From assembly GCA_943333275.1 (NCBI GenBank), contig CALQSQ010000040.1:1-46506 (forward strand): a DNA stretch of 46,506 bases, written 5' to 3'. The position numbers were made by a program, and so were the translations under genes. The stretch comes from Akkermansia muciniphila (GTDB lineage: Bacteria; Verrucomicrobiota; Verrucomicrobiia; Verrucomicrobiales; V1-33). The notes under the pieces were generated by a model, which did no database searches, was not told where the DNA came from, and worked only from the letters and a program-made list of their open reading frames with translations. The stretch's first letter is position 1, and each line of letters opens with the position of its first letter. Shown in pieces: positions 18,036-25,768 of this stretch.

Positions 18036-18110
18036 ATGCGCGCCGTGGTGGATCCCACCCTCCACCGCGCCCGCCGCACCGCCAGCTTAGCCACCGCCTG
18101 ACCCACCACC
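18036..18110 (+). repeat. sulfotransferase gene 3' end, copy 2 of a direct repeat
   Basis: Reads MRAVVDPTLHRARRTASLATA and a stop, i.e. the last 20 residues of the upstream gene, with no gene attached. It lies 8 bases before the RT start. This looks like a relic of a duplication that involved the end of the sulfotransferase gene, or an insertion scar. Confidence 0.85.
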
Positions 18111-18118
18111 TTCCAGCC

Positions 18119-19393
18119 ATGACCCACCGCCCCGCGTTCCCCGCCGCCACTGCCCCCCCAGGCAGCGGGCCAGCGGGGACATGGGCAGCGCTGGTGGAGG
18201 GCGCTTACCAATGGCTGTGCCAGAGCCGCCAAGCCAGCCACCCCAATCACCCCGTGTGGCACTTCCGCTGGAATTGGAACACGTGGAAACCCCAGCTCCT
18301 CGCCCACCTCCGGGCCAGCGGGCCTGGCTACCGCCTCTCTCCCGTGCCCCGGGTGCTCACCGCCGCGGGGGAGCGGCTGGAATGTTGGGAGCCTCAGGAC
18401 GCCCTCATCCTCAAGCTGGTGTCCCAGCGCCTCGAGCCGCTGCTGCTGCTGCATCTCTCCCGGCACTGCCACCACCTCAAGGGCCGGGGCGGCGTCAAGC
18501 GTGCCGTCCACTCCATCCGCCAGGTCCTGCTGACCGGGCAATATACTTATGTGGCCCGCTCCGATGCCAAGGGCTACTACGCCAACATCCAGCACACCCG
18601 CCTGCTGGAACTCCTCCGGGCGCATTGCCACGATCCGGCCCTCCTCGACCTCGTCAGCCAATACTGTGGCCGCACCCTCATGCAGGACGGCTATTTCCAC
18701 ACCGTCACCAAGGGCATCTCCCTCGGCTCCCCGCTCTCTCCCCTGATGGGGGCCCTCTACCTCTCCCCCCTGGATGACGCCATGGCCCGGCTCCCCGGCA
18801 TCCGCTACACCCGCTTCATGGATGACTGGGTGATCCTCGCGCGCAGCCGCTGGCACTTGCGCCGCGCGGTGCGGGTGATGAATCAGGTGCTCGCCCACCT
18901 CGGGCTCGAGCAGCACCCGGATAAGACCTTCATCGGCCGCGTGACGCGTGGCTTCGACTTTTTGGGCGTGGATTTCCAACCTGGTGCGCCCCTCGCGCCC
19001 AGCGCGGTGAGCCTCGCCCGACACACAGAGAAAACCGCCCGGCTTCATGAGCAAGGTGCCTCGCCAGAGCGCATCGGGCGGTATCGACAGCACTGGCAAC
19101 GCCACCTCCGGGGGATCCTCGGCGGCCCGGCCGCGCCAGCACCAACCCCACCGCCCACCGGTGGCCCCACCCCGCCAGCCGCGCCCCGCCGCTCGCCCGG
19201 TCTGTCGTCTCATCGCCCCTCTCACCGTCTGCGGCGTTCGCTGTCGGGAGCTAACCAAAACATAAACAAACACGATGAAAATGAAACTACAGAAAAGCAC
19301 ATTCGACGCTATGCAGCTCCCCGGAGCGCTGGCGCTGGCCGCCGCAGGAGCCGCCACCACAGCCAACGGGGCGACGGTCCAGATCACCTTTAG
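18119..19393 (+). CDS. stand-alone reverse transcriptase, group II-intron-like, FMDD motif
   Basis: 424 residues. RT blocks are in order: GRGGVKRAVHSIRQVLL (motif 2 area), YVARSDAKGYYANI (catalytic Asp about 148), GISLGSPLSPLMGALYL (about 199), RYTRFMDDWVILA (FMDD about 232-235), KTFIGRVTRGFDFLGVDF (about 270-286). There is no maturase, endonuclease or retron-type region, and the conserved core ends near RYRQHWQRHLRGIL (about residue 335). The last 90 residues are Pro/Arg-rich and run 119 bases into the next gene in another frame, so the biological C-terminus is uncertain. It resembles a family of uncharacterised F/YMDD RTs that I recall from proteobacteria. I found no template/variable repeat of a diversity-generating retroelement. 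It lies between two PEP-CTERM genes. Confidence 0.85.
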   Translation: MTHRPAFPAATAPPGSGPAGTWAALVEGAYQWLCQSRQASHPNHPVWHFRWNWNTWKPQLLAHLRASGPGYRLSPVPRVLTAAGERLECWEPQDALILKLVSQRLEPLLLLHLSRHCHHLKGRGGVKRAVHSIRQVLLTGQYTYVARSDAKGYYANIQHTRLLELLRAHCHDPALLDLVSQYCGRTLMQDGYFHTVTKGISLGSPLSPLMGALYLSPLDDAMARLPGIRYTRFMDDWVILARSRWHLRRAVRVMNQVLAHLGLEQHPDKTFIGRVTRGFDFLGVDFQPGAPLAPSAVSLARHTEKTARLHEQGASPERIGRYRQHWQRHLRGILGGPAAPAPTPPPTGGPTPPAAPRRSPGLSSHRPSHRLRRSLSGANQNINKHDENETTEKHIRRYAAPRSAGAGRRRSRHHSQRGDGPDHL

Positions 19394-19913
19394 TAATAGC
19401 TTTCTCTCCACAAATGGCGGCAACCATCTCGTTACGGACTTTGGGGGGGATGGGGCCGACGAGATTGTCGGGTTTCTGAGGATGTACGGGCGGGGGACGG
19501 CGTTGTTGGTGTCGGGGGGCAGCCTCAAAATGGCCCAAGCCGGGACATTTATGGGGGTTGGGCGGTCCGCCTACGTGTTCGGAGGGGTTGCGGTGATGGA
19601 CATGGCGCTCGCCTTTCAGGCGCGGCTGGTACCCCTCATGGTCAGCGATGCGTCGATTCACGGCGGTGCGCCTACGGTCGGGTGGCTCGACGTGGTTGCT
19701 ACCGGGCGTGAGTCGGGGGAGTTTGGGCGCATCGAGGTGCTTAGGTTCATCTTCGACGATGTGGCGGGAAGTCCGGCGCCCACCGGGGTGAGCCATGCTT
19801 CCGGCGCTTTTACGGAATTCGGTGCCGCCGTTCCGGAGCCCTCGGGGTTGGGCCTGCTTGCCCTCGGGGCCGTGGGCGTGGTCGCCCGCCGCCGCCGCGC
19901 CGTGGCAGCTTGA
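19275..19913 (+). CDS. PEP-CTERM exported protein 2, RT-associated
   Basis: 212 residues, paralogous to the protein at 17241-17882. The signal is MQLPGALALAAAGAATTANG. The core shares TVQITFSNSFLST, GNHLVTDFGGD, GGAPTVGWLDVVATG and GEFGRIEVLRFIFDD, and the tail VPEPSGLGLLALGA then VGVVARRRR. The middle third (about residues 55-125) is unlike its paralogue, which may mean rapid diversification or just relaxed constraint. The start overlaps the RT open frame by 119 bases, suggesting translational coupling or a shorter RT in reality. Predicted to be exported, sorted and anchored at the cell surface. Confidence 0.85.
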   Translation: MKMKLQKSTFDAMQLPGALALAAAGAATTANGATVQITFSNSFLSTNGGNHLVTDFGGDGADEIVGFLRMYGRGTALLVSGGSLKMAQAGTFMGVGRSAYVFGGVAVMDMALAFQARLVPLMVSDASIHGGAPTVGWLDVVATGRESGEFGRIEVLRFIFDDVAGSPAPTGVSHASGAFTEFGAAVPEPSGLGLLALGAVGVVARRRRAVAA

Positions 19914-19927
19914 GCTGGCGTTGATGT

Positions 19928-20047
19928 TCCCCTCTTCGGGGGATGCGTGGTCCGCACCCGGGCCACGCTTCCCCGGAGCCGACAGCCCCCACCACGGACA
20001 CATCTGGCCGCACCGGGGTTAGTGCGCTTGCCGTGCACGGATTTTTT
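19928..20047 (+). other. structured non-coding stretch downstream of the RT cluster
   Basis: Two successive stems, TCCCC-TCTTCG-GGGGA (19928-19943) and GCGTGG...CCACGC (19945-19968), lie just after the PEP-CTERM 2 stop. About 70 bases later GTGC...GCAC plus a run of seven T (20041-20047) resembles a transcript end. It could be a simple 3' UTR/terminator or an RT-associated RNA; no direct evidence distinguishes them. Confidence 0.35.
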
Positions 20048-20152
20048 TGCTTTCAGGCGGCTCGGAGCCCGTTCTGCGGGTGGAACAAAGTGGTCCGGCA
20101 AGATGTTAGCGCATCCCACCGGACCTAAACCCAGAACCAGACAAACCTAGTT

Positions 20153-20347
20153 ATGAGCCTAATCGTATTTCAAAGTGGTGGCACGTTCCCGCAACCCAAA
20201 AGACTGGCAATCACCCCAGCCATTCGCGCCAAGGTGAAAGAAGCGGGTAAGTTACTCAACGCACCAAACTGGGCACCGAAGCTCGCCAAGATGTTTCCGG
20301 GGCATACCATGGATGAACTCACTGAGTTATTCCTTGAGTGTGCGTGA
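20153..20347 (+). CDS. 64-residue hypothetical protein upstream of the cas9 remnant
   Basis: Reads MSLIVFQSGGTFPQPKRLAI, ITPAIRAKVKEAGKLLN and HTMDELTELFLECA, a plausible small folded protein with a helical C-terminal half. I do not recognise the family. It ends immediately before the cas9 remnant, whose N-terminal two-thirds is missing, so it may be a gene brought in by the deletion or a fragment of something larger. Confidence 0.45.
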   Translation: MSLIVFQSGGTFPQPKRLAITPAIRAKVKEAGKLLNAPNWAPKLAKMFPGHTMDELTELFLECA

Positions 20348-20354
20348 CGGGACC

Positions 20355-21842
20355 AGAAGCGCCGAGGTATCTAGCTGACACCGTAGTCGGGGGTGCGCAG
20401 GGGCAAGGTGGAGCAATCCCGCCCCTGCCACCCCCACCGGATGGCATACGGCGCAGGCCCGCCGTTCGTGGCTCAAAGACGATCAGGGCACACATTACAA
20501 GAAATGCCGTCAGAACAACACCCACCACCTCATTGACGCTGCGGTCCTCGCGCACATCCCACCGCGTGAGGGCATGAACAGCACGGCTTATGGTGGCATC
20601 TTTGAGACCGAAGTCGTCGGCACCCGCACCTTCACTCACGCCCTGCCGGACCTGCTTCCGCCCGGCCTGCTCCTCCCGTGGATGCCTGCGGATGGCGTCT
20701 ATCCTGTCTGCCCCATTCTCAAGTATCGTTCCGGGAGCAGGGTCCAGTCGCTGGGGGATGATTCCTTCTGGCGGCAGTTCCGCGTAGATGAGGCCACCCT
20801 GGCCCAGCGCACCAAGTTGGACCCCACTCACAAGGACATGAACACCGGGGACAAGCTCCATGCCCTGCTCCAGCGCATGACTCCGGAAGACCCGAAGGCC
20901 GCTGACTACTGGCAGCGCAATCTCCCCACCATCAAACAATGCGAGGCTTGGATCGACCGCTCCACGCCCGATTTCAAAGCCGCCGTCAAGGATGCCAAGG
21001 TCGAGCCTGAATGCCTCAAGTTGAAGGACGGGACCCCCATCCGCACCGTCTGGAAGTTCGATGGCAAGGGCTCCCTCTTTTCCCGCGTTGGTTGGAGTGG
21101 CAAGGCTTCCGCCGATCACCGCCCCGCTGAGATCCGCAGCCTCACCGAGAAATACGACCGCCTGGAACTCTGGCTCGGCTACAAGCACCATGCCAAGGAC
21201 CCCAAGAAGAGCGCCTGGGAATACCAGACCCGCCGCATCCCCAGCAAGCAAGCCCTCGCCCATCTCAAGCGTCTCGGCCTCTATTGGGGGCGGGATCGCA
21301 GCAAGAAAGCGCCGATCTTCATGCAGCCGGAAAACATTCAGAAGCAGCCGGACAAATGGCTCACTCTCCGGGACATCGTCTGCCCTCCACTCCTGCCATT
21401 TAGTATCCGGCTCAAGGATTGCAGGCTGGAGGAACTCCAAGCGACACTGGATCAGTCCATGTTTCGCAAGGGGGATGTGCTTCGGCTTAAACTGAAGACG
21501 GATGGCGGGGTTGCTGACCATGGCGAAATTGTGCGCTGGAGGGATTGGTATTCGGTCTCTGCGATCATGGGTGATGGAAAGGTCGAGTTTAAGCATGTCA
21601 TCTACAAATCGCAGCCTGAAAGCCCCTATGCCCAATCTGAAGGGGACGTTCTCACTCGCAAACCGTCCAAGACCTCCGTCCTCGCCCACCAATGCGGGCT
21701 TCCGCCCGCAGCCGAACTGGCGGTGTTGCTCCAGCTCACCCCACCGCCGCATGATCCACCACCTATTGCTCCTGGAGGAAGCCCCGGACCTGAGTCTGGT
21801 ACAGGGACTTCTGATTTCCGGCTCGAACAAGATAGCGATTGA
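20355..21842 (+). pseudogene. cas9: C-terminal remnant of a type II-C-like cas9
   Basis: The open frame from 20379 contains GWHTAQARRSWL and then NNTHHLIDAAVLA (HHLID at 20523-20537), the arrangement that precedes and contains the RuvC-III HHxxDA motif of Cas9. Downstream are PAM-interacting-domain-like blocks: LKLKDGTPIRTVWKFDG, LELWLGYKHHAKDPKK, FRKGDVLRLKL and GEIVRWRDWYSV. A fragment PRYLADTVV, resembling the helix before RuvC-III, sits in a different frame (about 20362-20388), so there is at least one frameshift. RuvC-I, the bridge helix, the recognition lobe, RuvC-II and the HNH nuclease are absent. What remains cannot cleave DNA. The 3' end overlaps cas1 by 92 bases. Identification rests on motif order and the cas1-cas2-array context. 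Confidence 0.72.
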
Positions 21843-22650
21843 GACCCTCGGTAGCGTCCAGTGTTTCTCCACCAGCGCCCGCTGGAGCCAGAGTGCTCTG
21901 GAGAGCCTGGCCAGTCAGTGTCCGATCATCATGGCGCGGTGGGATGCGCGGGTGGGGAAGTGGGCTACGTTTAGTCTGGCGCAGAAGTGCCGGTATGTGA
22001 ATCCTCCCGCGCTCGCCGCCCTCTGCCGCCTGCCGGAACGGAGGGCGGTCCAGCTCGCCACGGACCTCCTCTATACCAAGGTGCAGAACCAGCATCTCAT
22101 GCTCCGCATCTTTGATCCCACCATCCCGCCATTGCCCCGCCTGCGGGAGAACTCCTTTGCCCGCATCCTCCGGCTGGAATCCAAATACGCCCGCTTTTTT
22201 TGGGCGCGGTATTTCAAGGCCGCCTCCCAGGACCTCTTTGTCCGGGAGAAACGCCAGGCCCAGCATCCGCTGAATGTGGCCCTGAACTACGGTTACGGCT
22301 TCCTCTACCACGCCCTGGAGTGGCAGTGTCTGGCCAGCGGGCTGGACCCCACCGTCGGACTCATCCACACCCTGCGGCGGAACCGCCCCAGCCTCGTGTG
22401 CGATCTCATCGAGCCCCTCCGCTGCTGTGTGGAACTCGCCGTCATCCGTTATCTCGACCAAATGCACGAGAAGAAATTCATGGCCGCCCGTTTTGCGGAA
22501 ATGCTGGAGGAGACTTATGCCTACCGCAATCAGCGCTTCCGTCTGCGTTCCATCATCCGCCTCATGGTCGAGTCCTTCGCCATTGCCGTCCGGGACAAGT
22601 CCGCCACCTTCCACCCTTTTGCGCTCAATGCTCGTGATGCTTGCGTATGA
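21751..22650 (+). CDS. cas1: CRISPR adaptation endonuclease Cas1
   Basis: 299 residues. The catalytic metal site is visible: Glu143 in RLESKYARFFW, His206 in GLDPTVGLIHTLRRNR and Asp218 in VCDLIEPLR. Integrase Cas1 acts with Cas2 to insert new spacers at the array leader. The start MIHHLLLLEEAP (ATG 21751) gives a normal Cas1 length and lies inside the end of the cas9 frame. It is followed by cas2 with a 23-base overlap, so the two are translationally linked. All catalytic positions look intact. Confidence 0.9.
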   Translation: MIHHLLLLEEAPDLSLVQGLLISGSNKIAIETLGSVQCFSTSARWSQSALESLASQCPIIMARWDARVGKWATFSLAQKCRYVNPPALAALCRLPERRAVQLATDLLYTKVQNQHLMLRIFDPTIPPLPRLRENSFARILRLESKYARFFWARYFKAASQDLFVREKRQAQHPLNVALNYGYGFLYHALEWQCLASGLDPTVGLIHTLRRNRPSLVCDLIEPLRCCVELAVIRYLDQMHEKKFMAARFAEMLEETYAYRNQRFRLRSIIRLMVESFAIAVRDKSATFHPFALNARDACV

Positions 22651-22924
22651 CACACCGGAGACCAAGCACCAGACGCTCCTCCGCACCGAGTTCGAGCGCA
22701 TCGGCGGCACCCGCGTCCAGTATTCCCTCTACCTCTTTGAAGGGGAGCCCCACGAATGCGACCGCGTCATCCGTTACATGCAGCGCGTCGCCTCCCATAT
22801 CCCCGGAGATATCCGCCTCCTCCCCATGGAAAAGTCCACGTGGAATGCCCAAATCGTCCTCTCCGGCATCCCCCTCACACCCCCTGAACCTCAGCCCTTC
22901 AAGCCATTCATCAAAATCTGGTAG
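22628..22924 (+). CDS. cas2: CRISPR adaptation protein Cas2
   Basis: 98 residues, MLVMLAYDTPETKHQ with the N-terminal beta-strand and Asp (AYD), followed by the ferredoxin-like fold pattern (YSLYLFEGEP, VIRYMQRVASHI, IRLLPMEKS). Forms the Cas1-Cas2 integration complex as a structural core. It begins 23 bases before the cas1 stop and ends 39 bases before the first CRISPR repeat. Confidence 0.9.
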   Translation: MLVMLAYDTPETKHQTLLRTEFERIGGTRVQYSLYLFEGEPHECDRVIRYMQRVASHIPGDIRLLPMEKSTWNAQIVLSGIPLTPPEPQPFKPFIKIW

Positions 22925-22957
22925 CCCCTCACCCGCTCGTAAAGAGCGGGTGAGGGG
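22925..22957 (+). terminator. perfect 14-bp stem-loop between cas2 and the array
   Basis: CCCCTCACCCGCTC-GTAAA-GAGCGGGTGAGGGG starts directly after the cas2 stop. No T-tract follows on the plus strand. It may insulate the array from cas gene transcription, or end an array transcript coming from the other side. Confidence 0.5.
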
Positions 22958-22963
22958 ACTGTG

Positions 22964-23475
22964 GATACCAGAATGCCCCTGTGGGGGCAAGATCAAAACG
23001 GCTGAGAGTCCGCGTGTGGCGATCTCACCCAGATACCAGAATGCCCCTGTGGGGGCAAGATCAAAACGTGGTAGTAAACGCTGTCGCCGGGGCGGAATTG
23101 ATACCAGAATGCCCCTGTGGGGGCAAGATCAAAACGGATGCGGTCAGGTTGGTCAGCAATAGGCTCCGATACCAGAATGCCCCTGTGGGGGCAAGATCAA
23201 AACGGGGATTGTCTGCGATTCTGCTATAGCTTCGCGATACCAGAATGCCCCTGTGGGGGCAAGATCAAAACTCCGTGAAGCAGTTGGATACAAGCATGTC
23301 AATGATACCAGAATGCCCCTGTGGGGGCAAGATCAAAACATCCGTTCATAAACAGGCCAACGACCTCCGGAGATACCAGAATGCCCCTGTGGGGGCAAGA
23401 TCAAAACTGTGTGGGTGTGTGGGTGGGTGGTGGGTTATGGATACCAGAATGCCCCTGTGGGGGCAAGATCAAAAC
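22964..23475. CRISPR. CRISPR array, 8 repeats of 36 bp, 7 spacers of 32 bp
   Basis: The repeat begins GATACCAGAATGCCCC and ends GGGGCAAGATCAAAAC, with a 6-bp internal palindrome TGCCCC-TGTG-GGGGCA. Repeats start at 22964, 23032, 23100, 23168, 23236, 23304, 23372 and 23440. All eight look identical and all seven spacers are exactly 32 bases. On the minus strand the repeat begins GTTTTGATC, like many type II repeats, which would mean transcription toward cas2; no degenerate terminal repeat is available to settle polarity. Spacer 7 (23408-23439) is a low-complexity GT-rich sequence. No spacer matches anything else I saw in this window. Confidence 0.97.
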
Positions 23476-23628
23476 GGGATGACATCTAGCACCAGCAGGA
23501 GCGCGTGAACCGGGGATCGATCATGTTGAATCCAGAGCAGTCCACGGAGGGCGACGGTGGGTCGAAGGGAGTAGGGTCGAGGATATGTGCTCCTCAATCG
23601 GTGTGATCTCTAGACCTCAGAGAACCTA

Positions 23629-24111
23629 TCAAAATCGCCTTTTCCCAAAGATGGAGTCCAGTTGCTGCTGCGCCTCGGGCGACAGGCCATAATCGACGGC
23701 CAGTTGGTCCGGTTCATTCCATCCCATCATCCTGATGATTTTCTCCGCGGCCTCAAGCTTTCCAGGCATCTTCACCTTCTTACTGCTACCCATTGAGGAC
23801 TCGCAGTAGGTGACCTCCTGTGCCAGTTCATGCGCTTCGTGGACTTCGCCGACCGGAGTGTCGATGATGGATTTAAGCCAGTTTAACATCGTCACCTTGG
23901 TCATGGCGAAATTCTTGGCGGACAGGGCACGGACCTCCCTACGAAGTTCATTCACCCTGAGGGAAATCTGAGGGTTTCGCAACATTTCCGGACCCAGGGT
24001 CTGAGCAGAGGACACGGAAGCTTTGGTGTAGACCGCCCTGTAGGCCGCCGCCGCAGACTCGCCTGAGGCAACCTGCTGTGCGAACGCTTCATGCCTTGTG
24101 GAGAGATTCAT
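23629..24111 (-). CDS. phage terminase small subunit-like protein
   Basis: 160 residues starting MNLSTRHEAFAQQVASGES. The N-terminal part, RHEAFAQQVASGESAAAAYR (helix-turn-helix with the AAxxAYR pattern) then PEMLRNPQISLRVNEL, is characteristic of terminase small subunits (Terminase_2-like), which recognise packaging sites on phage DNA. The C-terminal region (KLEAAEKIIRMMGWNEPDQL) is also seen in that family. There is no large subunit, portal or other phage gene nearby, so this is a stray or domesticated gene between the CRISPR array and tRNA-Cys. Confidence 0.65.
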   Translation of the reverse strand: MNLSTRHEAFAQQVASGESAAAAYRAVYTKASVSSAQTLGPEMLRNPQISLRVNELRREVRALSAKNFAMTKVTMLNWLKSIIDTPVGEVHEAHELAQEVTYCESSMGSSKKVKMPGKLEAAEKIIRMMGWNEPDQLAVDYGLSPEAQQQLDSIFGKRRF

Positions 24112-24436
24112 GCTAGCTACTTGGGCTATTGGAGATCTGAAAATCAAGTAAGATCTGGGCACAGGACCTATTTCCAAGACCGATATTCTTCTCTCCGTTC
24201 ATCCTCGACCAGCACGACCTCCAGATTTTGGGCTCCTAATTTTCCGGAGTGTCAAGCTGGCATGCCTCATCCATTCAGCCGGAAATTCCTTCCATTCAAA
24301 TTCCTGCCACACTGGGTGGCGGCCACGTTTCTAGATTGAAACACCGTGGCATTTCGTGAGCGGGTGTATCAGAAAGTGTATCATTTAAGCCATTTCCCCA
24401 CCCTCCAATCGGCTGGAATCAGCCATGGGTAGGGAA
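24112..24436. other. 325 bases without a supported gene
   Basis: AT-richer than its neighbours. It lies between the divergent terminase-like gene and the 3' end of tRNA-Cys. I saw no clear duplicate of the tRNA 3' end that would mark an integration site. Confidence 0.4.
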
Positions 24437-24511
24437 TGGAGGCGAGGGCGGGAATTGAACCCGCGCATACCGGTTTTGCAGACCAGTGCATTACCACTTT
24501 GCTACCTCGCC
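24437..24511 (-). tRNA. tRNA-Cys (anticodon GCA)
   Basis: The cloverleaf is readable on the minus strand: acceptor GGCGAGG/CCTCGCC, D-arm GCAAAGTGG, anticodon loop TCTGCAAAA (GCA), T-arm with GGTTCAATTCC. The discriminator base is T, as expected for tRNA-Cys, and the CCA end is encoded (24437-24439). Confidence 0.97.
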
Positions 24512-24621
24512 AGATTGTCTCACGTGAAGACAAACGATGCCCGACTCTACGTGGGTGGGGGAGTGTGTCAACCTTGATTGGTCCCGGGCGCCGTTGCCGG
24601 GGGTGTGAAGCCTTAACAGGA

Positions 24622-25527
24622 CTACTTGCTGTCTAACTCGAAGATTTTGACGATGTCGCCCATGTCCTCCTCGGATTCCTTGGAGGGAATCGTCTGTTCG
24701 GAGGAAGGGGTGGAGGGTTTCTTGGTGGAGGTGTTCTTGGTGGACTTGTTGGAAGTGTCGTTGCTGGCGATTTCGGCTGGTTTTTCCTTGGCCACGTGCT
24801 CTTTGGCGGGCCATTCCATCTTCGGGCAGTCGGTGGATTTCCATTCGGAGACCAGGGTATTGCCTCGGTAGAAGCGGAGCCAGACACCCTGAAGTTTGTC
24901 CTTGGTCTTGGCTCCCGTGTAGTATTTGTCGATGACGCTTTCGACGGTGAAGTTGGGGGTCACAATGGCGGTCGAGTGGCTGACGGGCATGTTGGGGATT
25001 TCGTGGGAACCGTGCTTAAACCTGAGTTCGCCAATGCCACTGGAGGAGCTGTAGCTGCCGGAACTGGAGAGGGTGACGTTATTGAGCATGAAGGCGCACC
25101 AATCCACGGTGATGTCATTGAGTGGATTGGAACTGCGGTTCTGGATGGAAATGTTGTAGTTTTTTTGCGTGGCGGAGATGCGCTCGTAATAATAGCTGTT
25201 GTTGGAGACTTTCTTGGTCGCCGGGGCCACTTTTTCCTCGACCTTGACGGTGAAATTATAATCGATCGCGAGCGGGTCCTCGGTCATCCATTTGAGGATG
25301 AAGGTTTGGTCGTCCTTGGCGAATTGACTCAACGCAAGCTGAACCTCCTTGCCGTCCTCATTGCGGAGGAAGATCATCTGCCCCTTGGCCTTTTTCAATT
25401 CCGCCTTGAGGACGGCACCCTTCAGATTTTTGAATTCACGCATTTCGGCGTGCAGGGGTCCCATGCAGATCCCCAGGAGGAGGGAGGCGAGGCTGAGGGC
25501 GAACTTACGCGGGGCGAGATGATTCAT
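24622..25527 (-). CDS. exported SHD1-domain-like protein
   Basis: 301 residues. Signal peptide MNHLAPRKFALSLASLLLGICMGPLHA; the upstream Met at 25554 is less likely. Residues about 30-80 (MREFKNLKGAVLKAEL, FLRNEDGKEVQLALSQF) are an SHD1 (Sla1 homology)-like domain typical of verrucomicrobial secreted proteins. A central beta-rich region with YYYERISATQKNYNI follows, and then an acidic/basic low-complexity C-terminus rich in Lys, Ser, Thr (NKSTKNTSTKKPSTPSS). No enzymatic motif. It ends close to tRNA-Cys on the same strand. Confidence 0.75.
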   Translation of the reverse strand: MNHLAPRKFALSLASLLLGICMGPLHAEMREFKNLKGAVLKAELKKAKGQMIFLRNEDGKEVQLALSQFAKDDQTFILKWMTEDPLAIDYNFTVKVEEKVAPATKKVSNNSYYYERISATQKNYNISIQNRSSNPLNDITVDWCAFMLNNVTLSSSGSYSSSSGIGELRFKHGSHEIPNMPVSHSTAIVTPNFTVESVIDKYYTGAKTKDKLQGVWLRFYRGNTLVSEWKSTDCPKMEWPAKEHVAKEKPAEIASNDTSNKSTKNTSTKKPSTPSSEQTIPSKESEEDMGDIVKIFELDSK

Positions 25528-25768
25528 GGCAGCAGGTGGTTGGCGGTGGACCAATATTAATTGAGTGTGAGTTTACGGGAACTTTAGGTCAATACAACGG
25601 GCAGAATGTAAAAATGTTTTCATGTCGAACCGGAGGCTGACATGTCCATTCAGACGCGTATACGGAGCAGTGGGGAGTTTCTTGCAGGAATCTTCAAATG
25701 ATTACGCGTTCCGGTGGGCAGGGGGATTTTCATGGCGAAAAGGCCAAATCTCCGCTTTTGGAACAGCC

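Noticed and set aside
17241..19913. Diversity-generating retroelement with template and variable repeats
   Set aside because: I found no near-identical template/variable pair around the RT and no accessory Avd-like gene. The difference between the two PEP-CTERM genes is not adenine-specific as far as I can judge by eye.
20094..20101. GGCAAGAT as part of a tracrRNA anti-repeat
   Set aside because: Only 8 bases shared with the repeat, and the following bases do not pair; such matches are expected by chance.
20319..21872. 517-residue open frame antisense to the cas9 remnant
   Set aside because: No domain seen; the plus strand has the RuvC-III-like motif and the cas operon context.
22981..23508. 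Small proteins with repeated MPLWGQDQN segments over the array
   Set aside because: They are translations of the CRISPR repeats in several frames, not genes.
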